From Gordionus sp. m RMFG-2023 (Eukaryota; Nematomorpha; Gordioida; Chordodea; Parachordodidae), in the NCBI RefSeq assembly GCF_954871325.1, contig NC_088778.1, forward strand, positions 7,163,743-7,227,742: a stretch of DNA of 64,000 nt, in the 5' to 3' direction. Position 1 is the stretch's first letter. Each line of letters starts with the position of its first letter. The notes beneath the pieces were generated by a model, which had not been told where the DNA came from, did no database searches, and saw nothing but the letters and a program-made list of their open reading frames with translations. Positions 51,201 through 61,484 of this stretch are shown here, piece by piece. Made by a program: the position numbers and the translations under genes.

Positions 51201-53370
51201 TGGTTTGATGTTCTGAATATTTTTCCCCAAAATCCCATACCTCCAAAATTAATTTTTGAAATAGAATCTGGCTCTTTGTAACTCCTATTCTCTAATTTAT
51301 CATGATTTTTTTTAATACTTATGGCTATGTCTATTTTTTTAAATTTCAAAAGTTTCAAAACTTTCACAAATTTTAAAATTTTAAGGAAATAGTAAGTCAA
51401 ATTTTTGTAATTTATAAAAAGAATTATGTTTTGGGCATGTTTTCATTTTTATATTTAAAATAGCTTATTTATTTATTTTCATTAAAGTTTTGAAATTTTG
51501 AGAATTTAATTTTTTTTGATATTTTGGACACGACATAAAGAAAAGAGTTTCGTGAGGAATTTCGAAAAAAAAATATACGGGACCAAGTGGAAATCTGAAC
51601 TCTAGTATGATGAGTGATAAATTTCCATAAAAAGAAAAAGAGATAAAAAAAAGAAAAGAAAGATATGAAGGAGAAATTTTCAAAATTAAATATTATTAGT
51701 TTATTTCATTAATTTAATTATTGATTTTTGTGCCTTATATTTTATGGAGTTTTTTTTTCGACTTCCAAAAGGTTTATATTGTCAAATGATCAATAATTTA
51801 TGTTTTCTTTCAATAAATATTTCTTCTTTTTCTCTTGATAATTATTATTACTTAATTATAGGATCTTTCAAAAAAATTATAACTCCAAATTTTAAGCTAT
51901 TGTGATCGCGACCTTGTCCTTAATAATAATTTGAAATAAATATTAAAAAAAATGTAAAAATTTTATAAAATAACATTTTAAGCTTTAAGTATAAAAATAA
52001 GAAAGAATTTCAAGGGTGGGGTAGGTTTGAACCCAATAGAAGAGTTTACTTTAGATTTTACATTTTGGTCATTAAAATCTGTTGTAAAATTCTTTTAATT
52101 TTATCGTTTCTTTTATCAAGACTATTTCCAAATCTTCTATGTATTGAGCTCTAAGTATGGTAGATCTTAGACACTTTTTATCAATCATTCATAACTTTCC
52201 ATCTCTACCTTTCATGAATTTGCAGGGAATGGGGATATAATTCCTTTACAAACTTCTTCCCATTACTTATGTGAATTAGAACATAAAACATTTTTTCGTT
52301 TTGTATTTAATATGACTTTATTTTTATAAAAAAAAAATGTAAGAAATATACAAAATAAATTTTATCATTAATAATCGCAAAAGCATATAAGAGAACTTAT
52401 AAATTTATCATTTAGAAAAAAAAAATTTATATATTTTGCATCACATTTATTTTTATTTTTTGAGATTCCAGGATAAGATTTCAAGATGTAAAGAATTTAT
52501 GAATTGTTTAAGTGAATGTAAATAATAAATGGGTGTGGTATGGGGTATCAAAATTATAGGTAGGGATAGTTTCCAAATAATAAATTGAAGAGAGGGCGGA
52601 CTTGGTACGTGCGAAATAATTAATGGGATAAAATAGCGAAATTTAAAACATGTAAAAATTTAAGATAATAATAATAATATAGCTATAAAATTGACATAAA
52701 ATAGGGTGGAAAAAACCTTGATTGATAGTAATGATGGATGATGTTGACGAGGGAGTAAAATGAGTAAGTTTTATGACATTTCCAGAAAGTAGGGCATTAC
52801 GGGAAGGCGGAGTAATTGATTCTAAGTCGCCATCAACACAAACCGATTTATAGTCAGGGCAGCAATCGTTAGCGTGCTGGCAAAAACTGTCGCAATAGCA
52901 GAGAGTAAGATTGAGATGGATAGGTTTGCTACAAGTGTCATTCCTATTCCGACAGCATGTGGAAGTTCCCCTGGTTTAATTGGTTTGTTTCGATTTTCCA
53001 TTGAGCTCTCGGTTATTGAAAATGGAGTAAAACAATAATCACCAGCTAGATCTGAATCTACTATATCGTGCAAAAATTCTTCGAAATTCCCATCTCTTAG
53101 AGACCGTCTTAAGTCGTTAAAGTTTTCCGGTTCTTTTTGCGAGTTAGTCAAACCATATACGTAAGAGTTATAAGTCTTGAGCTGATTAAATTTGGAGTCG
53201 TTAATTCCCCTCTGAATCTCGAAGAAATTCGAATCTACGATTGATTGTGATAACGTTATAGATATCGCCAATATTGCCAAAAGTTTTTGGATCGAAAATG
53301 TTACAAAGGTGTAGTAATATTTTTTTATATGTGTCCTATAATTCATTTTTCTATTATTTTTATATTTCAT
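42584..53370 (-). CDS. TINAG/Swim-like secreted cathepsin-B homologue, copy 1
   Basis: A secreted, catalytically dead papain-fold protein; TINAG, TINAGL1 and Drosophila Swim are the known relatives and act in the extracellular matrix or on secreted ligands. The 5' exon (53370-52801) has a signal peptide ([14 protein letters not shown]) and a somatomedin-B domain with [25 protein letters not shown] text. Later exons are 48461-48242 ([15 protein letters not shown]), 46838-46731 ([14 protein letters not shown]), 46327-46171 ([17 protein letters not shown]), 45867-45717 (CFPYTG, FTPPYKV), 45530-45485 ([10 protein letters not shown]), 45130-44962 ([16 protein letters not shown]), 44118-44079 ([13 protein letters not shown]) and 42715-42584 ([20 protein letters not shown], stop TGA). 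All junctions from 48242 onward keep phase. The catalytic Cys is Ser (GSSWA); His and Asn remain. The SMB frame is one base out of step with the signal-peptide frame at a C4 run (52968-52971). An exon between 52801 and 48461 was not found. Confidence 0.88.
42970..43480. mobile_element. Relic of the GGGCC-rich hAT family in an intron
   Basis: The left end AGAGAGCTGCAAAACCCGG resembles AGAGACCTGCAGGCCCGG of the 1980 element. GGGC/GGCC words recur across the block (43015, 43070, 43250, 43290, 43340, 43370). Diverged, without a clear right end. Confidence 0.5.
45179..45372 (+). repeat. Compound TTTC / TTCA microsatellite
   Basis: About ten TTTC units pass into TTCA and TTTA units with interruptions. 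Intronic in the TINAG-like gene. Confidence 0.9.
46449..46510. mobile_element. Solo end of the GGGCC-rich hAT family
   Basis: AGAGACCTGCAG at 46452 is identical to 12 bases of the 1980 element's end and is followed by AAATCCGGATG and TCGGGTTG. No partner end was seen nearby. Confidence 0.4.
49312..49342 (+). repeat. Short TTTC microsatellite
   Basis: Interrupted TTTC/TTTTC units in the same intron. Confidence 0.8.
49962..50129 (+). repeat. TTCC microsatellite, about 40 copies
   Basis: A nearly pure (CTTC) array. The 124-codon ORF across it (Phe-Leu-Pro-Ser repeats) is an artefact of the array. Confidence 0.95.
50850..51140. mobile_element. Relic of the GGGCC-rich hAT family
   Basis: AGAGATCTCGGCCCGGGCC at the left and GGGCGGGCC...GGATGCAGATCAC at the right frame about 290 bases with further GGGCC words (51008, 51048). 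No coding sequence. The small minus-strand ORF here is part of this. Confidence 0.5.
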
Positions 53371-53489
53371 TTTCAGAGAATTTCTTTTCTTGTCTGAAAT
53401 AAAAAAAAATTTGAAATATTTTAGTTTTAAAATAAAAAAAAATAAAACTGATTTTTTTATTTTCGTCAAAAAAAAAATTGACAAAAAAT

Positions 53490-56400
53490 ATTATAATGAA
53501 AATAAATATCTGATTTTTTTTAAATATTTATTTACTGATTTAAAATGTTAATTATGAAAGTATATAAACTTATATTTTTAAAGATTTGGGATATCGATTT
53601 GGAAAGACAATTTGGAATTAGACAGATGTTTATTTTTTACTATGGTCATTGTCGATTAATAGGATCATAGGCGAAGAGGAGCACTATTAGATGTCTTTTT
53701 TTGTCTCATAAAATAATAATGGAAGGCTTAGAGTTAGACCCACTTATTTGCAGACCTGTTGATAGACTTATATTTCTTTTTTAAAGGAATTTAGTTTTCA
53801 CTTATTTTTATGTCAATACGCTTATTTTTTTGAACGAATCGGATAATTTAGTTTTAAAAAAAATTTACTAATCGTATTCGGTTAGAATTATTCGACTTTT
53901 TTATTATTTAACAAAAAAATATTATAAAATATTCATATGAAAATGTATTGAGAGATTTTTTTTAATGCAATATTTATAATATCTCTAAAATTCTCATCAA
54001 TAATTCTTTGCCCTAAAGAAGGGAACCTAAATCTCCAAAAATCATAGGTAAAATTTTATGACTCTTATTTTTGGATTTAAATACTCTTTTTCTTAAAATG
54101 TATTATATATTTTCAATTTTATATTAAAAAATTGTTCAAAAAAAATGAATTTCGCATTTATACATCCCGTCTTAACTCGATTTCGTAAATTTCAATTATA
54201 AGTTAATTTTCTTTTATTTAAATAAAATTTTAACTTTGACAGTTTTAAATGGATTATTATCATTATTTATAAGAGTTTTTTTCTAAAAACAAAAATTAAT
54301 TATCAATTATTTTTTATAATAAAAAGATTGATCTCGATGATTTAAGTTTACAAAAAATATCATTTTTACTGTAACTCTTTTTATTCAGGCGTGAATGGAA
54401 CATTTTATATTGTTGATATGATAAATAGATGTTTTCCATTGCCTAAATGATTTTCTAATTATTAAACATTTTATTTCCCATAGAGTATCACACTCCTAAT
54501 GATATATTCTTTTATAGAAACTGTATCTGTATCCACTCTCCAGTTTAAACCCCTCTTAAGCCAGTGTCATTGAGATCCAACCTTCTGGTAACTAACATAA
54601 AATAATTAAATTATAAAATGGATACCGTTTATCTAAGATGGGTATTCTTATCCCCTGATATACCTCTGACATTTTTATATGCGTGGGTCAAAATTTTCAA
54701 GAAGAGCCTCATTTTTAAATTGAAATTAGTTATAATTACAACTTAAATCTCTTCTTCTAATATTATAACTGACGGTGTGAAGATTTAAAGTTAAATATAT
54801 AACTTAATCTTGTGGTAAATGATCAAATAGAGGCAATACTTCACAAATCAAAATATCTACAAATGTCAAAAAAGTATATATAAATAGAAGTAATTGATTG
54901 ACGTTCATGATATAGAAATAAATTTTGATCTCGTAGCAGTTAAAACCTTATGAGACACAAAAAATAAATTTTGTAGTAGTTTTCAAAAATGATAAGCACT
55001 GGCAGTAAATTCAGATGATCTATAAATTAAGATGTCACAGAACGTGTAACAAACTTGAGAATTGTCAGAATCTTAGCTTTGAAATTGATGATGATCCTGG
55101 TTTTTCAGATTGGTAAAAATACTCTTTTTATTACCCTTCCGTTTTCTCAAATATATTCAATCCCCTCATGCACTGCCGAAGGGGTAATGCTAATGTGTAA
55201 AACAATTTAATTAAATCTAAACTACGAGGTATTATTATAGATCCTTTAAAAAAAAATAATTTAACAAATTTATCTATTCAAAAAAAAAAAACTTCATTTC
55301 GAAATTTAAATAAATTATTTGATTAGTTGCAAGATACTTTGTAGTTTTAATAAATTATTATAAAAGGTAAGATATTTTTGATAAAAAATTAATATTTTAT
55401 TTTAACAAAAAAAAAAGGAGGAAGGGGAGAGTTCATTAAAACAATTTTTTTTAATAAAACCTGGCAATTTATCTGTACTTTGTTTTGATTACTTGGTTTA
55501 TTTTTTTAACCCTTTACAACATAGGTATAATAAACTCCCTAAATTATGCGGACGCGGTATATTTTGTCCAAAATTTTAGATAGCTATATCTCAGAAAAGG
55601 TAATCCATATCGTCAGAGGAATGTTTAAAGAGTGGCGTAGACAACCACCCCTCTCATGGAACATATGATAATGTAAAAATTCTATAATATTTTTTATATT
55701 TATAACTAGTCCAAAATTTTCTTTCATTACCTTTAAATTGATAAAACAAACCCTCTCATTTACTTTTAATTCTATAAAATAATCTTAGAAACTTTCTTCT
55801 TCTATTAAAAAAAAAATTGTGGGCAAAAAAAATCTTACAAATCTGAGAATAAGCTATACTATAGACACATATTTCATTTTTTAATCAAATTTTTGGGTAC
55901 TTTCCAGAGATGCTATGATTTTTATGTGATCGGAATTTGACCCTTTCCTATTTTAATTGTAAATATACTTAGTATTTATCACACTTTTAATTTATAATGT
56001 TGCTACTAAATTCTAAGTTTATCAAAGTTACAGTCAGTAAGATAGAGTCTCATATTTTGAAATATAGTTGATTCTTCATGATAATGATAGTAATTTTTTT
56101 ATAGATATTTCGTTATTTTATATTATAATTGCTTTCGTACATTCTAGGTTCCTCGCTCTATCTTGAAACGTGATATGAATTTGAGTAATTTTTGAAGTTT
56201 TTAACCTTTTTATAAGTGTTTACCAATTGGGATATAGAGTAAACTAAGTATATCATTTAAATATGGTCTTTCAAATGTTTGGCAAACTTCATGCTTAACT
56301 GAGTCCTCGTTCTTCTTATTTTTTAAACTTATTTCCGTTTAGACCAGGAATTTGAACGAGGTCACCCTATTTTGGTTGGTTATCATAAAATAAAATAATA

Positions 56401-56557
56401 ATCAATAAATAAATTCACTACAAAATCATTCTCTACAAAATTCTCCATAAAAATAATTTTCAATAAACTGTCTTCTCTATAAAATCATCCATACTATTAT
56501 TTTACAATATTTTAGAGATTTTTTATATTATATATAGTGTTGTTAAAAAGACTCTAT
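53490..56557. other. AT-rich intergenic stretch between the TINAG-like copies
   Basis: No gene found. It should hold the promoter of copy 1, whose 5' exon opens at a TTTATTTCAG acceptor at about 53395, so a short untranslated first exon probably lies here. ATTCGAATAAT-type words occur at 53820-53900. Confidence 0.4.
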
Positions 56558-56694
56558 TTTTAAAAACGACCAATCCAATATTTAAGCCAAAAATATTAAG
56601 CAAGCCTAGAAATTTCGTTAATAGATGATCAAGCCATTTTACCATCTATAAGCAAAATCTCCAGGCATTTTTGGCTAAAAATCGAACCCCTTTT
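56558..56694. mobile_element. Small palindromic MITE, second full copy
   Basis: Related to 18280-18440. The left reads TTTTAAAAACGACCAATCC, AATATTTAAGCC, AAGCAAGCCTAGAAATTT, and the right half repeats these inverted (AAATCTCCAGGCATTTTTGG). It lies between the two TINAG-like genes. Confidence 0.65.
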
Positions 56695-57243
56695 TATATC
56701 ATAATTTAGAAGTCAACCGTAATTTTTAAAAATTACTAACATTTAATTTTTATAGGTTTCTTTATTTATATACCAGCCAATTTCCCACTTATCGTGGCAG
56801 AGCGATTTATATCGGTGACATTTTTTTTTGATTTTAGAAATAAAACTTATAATGAGAAACAAATGGATATATTTTTTTTCAGAATGATTATACTTTCAAT
56901 TTAACCCCGATTTCGTTTGAACATATAATATAAGTAAAACTAAAAATTACAAATAATATTATTTTATTTATTTAAAATCATTATTTTACGTATTATTTTT
57001 CAAACCACATTCAAAAATATTTTTTTACACCAAATCCAAATAATTTTTAAAATAAAAATATGATCATAATTCCTAACTCCCCATTATAAAGGAAATTATT
57101 CATTTATAGTAATGAGATCTCAAAACAGATCCGTACGTAATCCCACAAATCGTGTATAATCAAAATATTTTACAATTAAATTTAAATGTGAGGGAAAGAT
57201 AAAATTAAATTTAAAACTTTTTTTTCCATCCATAATTTCGTAA

Positions 57244-60200
57244 TCAAATATTATTTTTTGAAGGCCAGATACCAATGATACAGTTTTCTATTTCGCATTC
57301 GTTGTGTCCTCTAACTATCCTAAAAGTTCCACTTTCACCCCATTGTTGGCCCCAGGAATTGGCGACAATCTATTCACATATAAATTATATTGGGATTACA
57401 AAACCCAGTTGTTATTTTTGGAAAAATCACTATAATATCTCACTTAAAATTTATTTTATTATAAAAAAAACTAAGCTATTTTTTTAAAGAAAGTAATAGG
57501 CTTGTGAAGATAACCCTGCAATTTGGGATTTTGGTGTTTATCAATTGGGTGGATTTGTTGCCCGATTTGTACCCGTCACCGTTTTTTGAGATATTCAAAG
57601 AATGGGGCCAACTTTAAGGCAGCCCCACAATTTCTGAATTTACAAATAGATATTTAAGTCGATTCAGAATGATTTGTACCGTTTTCAGTTTGATTGATAT
57701 TATTACTCTCTTCCAGATATTGCCCTGTTCAAGTTTTAGTGTAGTAAATAAAATAATTATTAATTTATATGTTTATTTTAAATTTTATTTTTTTGATAGC
57801 AAGCGTTTTTTTCTTTCCTAGTTGGTGCTTTAAAATGATGTTATCTTCATTCCTTTTTATAAAATCAAACTTTCAATTTAAAATATAATGTGAAATAGGC
57901 CTCCTCAATTGGATTTCTAATGGTTTATCTAATGGAGTGGTTAGTACCCCATTTGTATAGTTTTGAGTTTCGATTTTTACCATTAGATTTTCCAGATATT
58001 GACCGTTTAAATTTTGGCGCAAAAATCTATTGTAAAAATTTTTTTTAATTTTTGGCACCAAACTTTAAATAGCCAATATCTGGAAAACGATATAACAAAT
58101 CGAACTGAAAATGGTATAAATGGCACAAATACGTCTAATAGTTATACTCAAAATCCAAATTTGCAAGGCCAACTTCAAGCTATATTTTAAATTAAATATT
58201 TTATTTTATATAAACTAATTTAGATAAAAATAATTTGAAATCACCATTAGAAAGGAAATAAGGTTCTTTCTCTAATTGGTATTTTTAAAAACATATTTTA
58301 AAGATTTTTATATTTGGTACCAAAACGTTAACGATCAATATCTGGAAAACAGTAATGGTACAAAATTGCTGAATACGTACAATTCTGTCCAAAAGATAAA
58401 TTATTAAAAATCTAAAATTGCATAGTAACTTTACGTTAAAATTCTTTAATTAACAGTTTGATTTTAGAAACTAATAATGAAGATAAAATCATTTTAAAGC
58501 ACCATTAGGAAGAAAGGGTTATCTATCGGTTTCTATTAATAAAAAATTTAAAATCCTATTTTTAAGTTTTTTTTAGCGCCAAAACAATAATCGTGAACAT
58601 CCTATCTTAAAAACGATAATGGCGCAAATCAGGTTTAAAATGGTACAAATCTACGTTTTAAAAATTTGGAAATTGCAAAATTGCGAGGCTAACTTTACGC
58701 CATATTTTATATCTAAAGTTTGATTATAAAGAAAAAACTATTGAAAATAACAATGATTTTAAAGCACCAACCAGTAGGAAGGAAAAAATGTTCTATATTA
58801 CTTCCTATTAAAAAAAAAACTCTTTAAAAAAAATAACCTATTTAAAGATTTTTTTTTTATTTGGCGCTAAGAAAATAGCGATGATATAAATCGAACGGCA
58901 ACGGTACAATACAAATTATTCTCTATCGACCTATATACATTTTATTTGTAAATTAAATTGAGGGGATGCTGTGAAGTTGGCCCTGTACTTTTACTCTTCG
59001 AATATCTTAGAAACGGTAAGGTATAAATCGAACTGAAAACGGTACAAATTCTTCCAATATATAATCTAGCAAAAATATAAAATTGCGGGTGAAAATAATT
59101 TTTATATATTAAAACTTTGAAAACCTTAAAATTTTAATAATATTTTGTTTTTTTATGTTTAAAAAACAGTTTTATTTATGTTTTATTTCATCCCCAATAT
59201 ATCCTATGTAGTGTACTATATTTTCGGTTTTAACAATACAAATATATTTAATAACTCCTTTTTATTTTTATAAGGGAATATACAAAAAAAAATTCCAATT
59301 TTGAGAAAGGGACTCTGAAACATATTTTGGGAACCTGAAATTTAAAATATTAAAACCAAAGAAACAATGTAAATTATATAATTGAAAGCTAAAAATTAAA
59401 ATGATAAAATCCATAATCATATTTCTTTGTTTTTAAATTTAAAAGTATATAGTAGATATTTTCTTAGAGTTAACCCTAAGGGAAAGTTAAAATAAATTTT
59501 TAAGGTAGACTTAAATTTATTTTTATATACACTTGAAATGGAATGGGAAAGTTGCAAATGTAGATTTCCTAAAGAGTATAATTTGACCAGACACGATTGC
59601 CAGTGGTCAAATTAGAACTATCGAAAATGAATTTGTTTAGATAATCCCTCCCTCAAACTGTAATAATTATATTATATAATGCAAATTATTTTACCCAATA
59701 TTTTGTATATGGTGATGTATCCAATTGTCCCCAGCTTATTAAAAAATTATTTATTTTTTTTAAAAAAAAATTAATAATTAATTTTTTGTTTTGTACAGAT
59801 ATAAAATGTTAAATTTATATTAAATATGATATAAAAAAAACACTGTAATTTTATTCTAAGAATATTTTACCATAGCAATACACCTTTAAATCCTCTAGAA
59901 TTTGTTTAAATCTATTTTTTTTTAACAATAAGCTTCTTATTTGAAACTAATTTGCTGTCATAATTCTCATATCTTATAAAGAAGTAACAATAAGAAAATT
60001 TTACCATAAAAATTGGTTTATCATATAAAGGCATTTTAATTTCGCTAATATCTTGATCGCAAGTTCCTTATTATCAGGTTATTAAAATAATTTTTCCTGT
60101 TTAAAATTGATTGAAGGGGCAGCTTGAGCACCCAAATGGGCTTTTTAACAACACTAATTAATATTGCATATTTTGTACGTTTTAATAAAAAATAAACCAA

Positions 60201-61266
60201 AACCATCCGATCAAATAATATTAAGCATTGGACGGGAAAAGATAAATGGGAGGGTAAAATTTTTATAAAAAGCATGGACAGGCAGACGGATGGGTTAAAA
60301 AAAATTTAAACAATAAGCGGGTAGGCATTCGTATAAAAACCCCGCTCATTGCTGACTAATTTTTACACAATAACTATTAGTTAAGTTTGTATAAAAATTT
60401 TTAAAAACTTTTAACAAACAATCTGCGAATAATTTACAAACCCTAAAATTCTGACGGAATGATAGTTCGAATTTGGAGCGTTTTTGGCTGATGATTCACT
60501 ATTTTTCGCCATTTCCTCTACCTTTGGGCACGTGTAAATTCCGCTTTTGTAAACGAATAGATCTTGTCGGACAACCATCGTAGCTTTAAAATAAAATTAT
60601 ATTTATATATTTCTTCTCTCATTCTTTTCCATTCACTCATAAGAAATGTCTTAATTTGTGCTTAATATTGCCTATATACCTTACCGTCGACGCCAGAATT
60701 AATAAAGATTTTTTAATAAATATGCCCTTATGTTTTTAATCTATTTTCCTTGTTTTATTCCCATTTTATTATTCCTCCTTCTTCTATTCAATTTTAAATT
60801 TCACTTTATTTCTTTTTTTTCTTCTATTTTTCGTTATTTAATTTTTCTTAAAGTATTATAATTTACCCTGGACTGGCCCGTTGAGTAAGATTTCGATCCG
60901 GATACTTCTTTCCTAAAGGAAAGGAAAAACATTATATTTTCAGCAATAACTTAGTTAAAAAGGCTGCAGATTCTTTGTTCCATTTTTTTTTAATTATTAC
61001 ATAAGAAAAACTAACTCCATTCTTTTCTAAGATTATAAATAACTTTTAACTTAATTTATTTTGCAAAATCTAAAAATCTATATATATATATATATAACAT
61101 AATAGCTCATTCCTTTACATTTTTTGAAACTTTGTAAGGTGGTGTGAATTTTAGAAAGTGGCTCTGATTCTTCAAGCAATCAACGTTTTCGGAGATAGAT
61201 GGTGATTTTTTATTGCGGCATTCGGTATCTTTACCCTTATATGGAAAACATTGTTCCGTGAATATG
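57244..61266 (-). CDS. TINAG/Swim-like secreted cathepsin-B homologue, copy 2 (3' part)
   Basis: Paralogue of the gene at 53370-42584; its 5' exons lie beyond the window. Exons are 61266-61119 ([18 protein letters not shown]), 60912-60867 ([10 protein letters not shown]), 60583-60442 ([21 protein letters not shown]), 59734-59695 ([13 protein letters not shown]) and 57369-57244 ([20 protein letters not shown], stop TGA). Every junction keeps phase, and lengths match copy 1 except the His exon, which is 27 bases (9 codons) shorter in its lysine-rich linker. His (YHSVRI) and Asn (ANSWG) of the protease triad are present; the Ser/Cys position is outside the window. No frame breaks were seen, so this copy looks functional. 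By the copy 1 spacing the next exon should lie just past the window end, upstream of the transposon. Confidence 0.88.
57500..59100. repeat. Degenerate tandem/inverted satellite in the last intron of copy 2
   Basis: Units of roughly 200-230 bases, about six to seven, share CAATATCTGGAAAACG, AATCGAACTGAAAACGG-TAC and AAAATTGC-AGG-CTAACTT words. The first unit or two (57530-57740) are inverted relative to the rest, so the block starts AACCCTGCAATTTGGG and ends with its approximate complement (59075-59095). It is absent from the same intron of copy 1. The minus-strand ORF at 57873-58061 is part of it. Confidence 0.7.
61081..61097 (+). repeat. Short TA microsatellite
   Basis: Eight TA units just 3' of an exon of the TINAG-like copy 2, on the intron side. 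Confidence 0.8.
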
Positions 61267-61484
61267 CTTTAAAGATAAGTTTAAATATAATATCTTGGCC
61301 TGGATAAATTATATCATTTCAGATCTATTGAATATAACATTAAACTTGCGAAATATCATTTTTAAGCTTATTTAAGCAGATTTGATTACATTCATTAATT
61401 ATATACTTTTATTTTACATTTAAGGGTTTCTGAAAGTTTAAAATTATACTTTGCAAGAGTGAATTTTTTTATTATTATAGTGTA

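Larger units (their letters stand above)
48480..52800. other. Long AT-rich intron region of the TINAG-like gene
   Basis: Probably the intron or introns between the somatomedin-B exon and the catalytic-fold exons. Only microsatellites and a hAT relic were recognised. The expected short Cys-rich exon of TINAG proteins was not found by eye. Confidence 0.4.
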
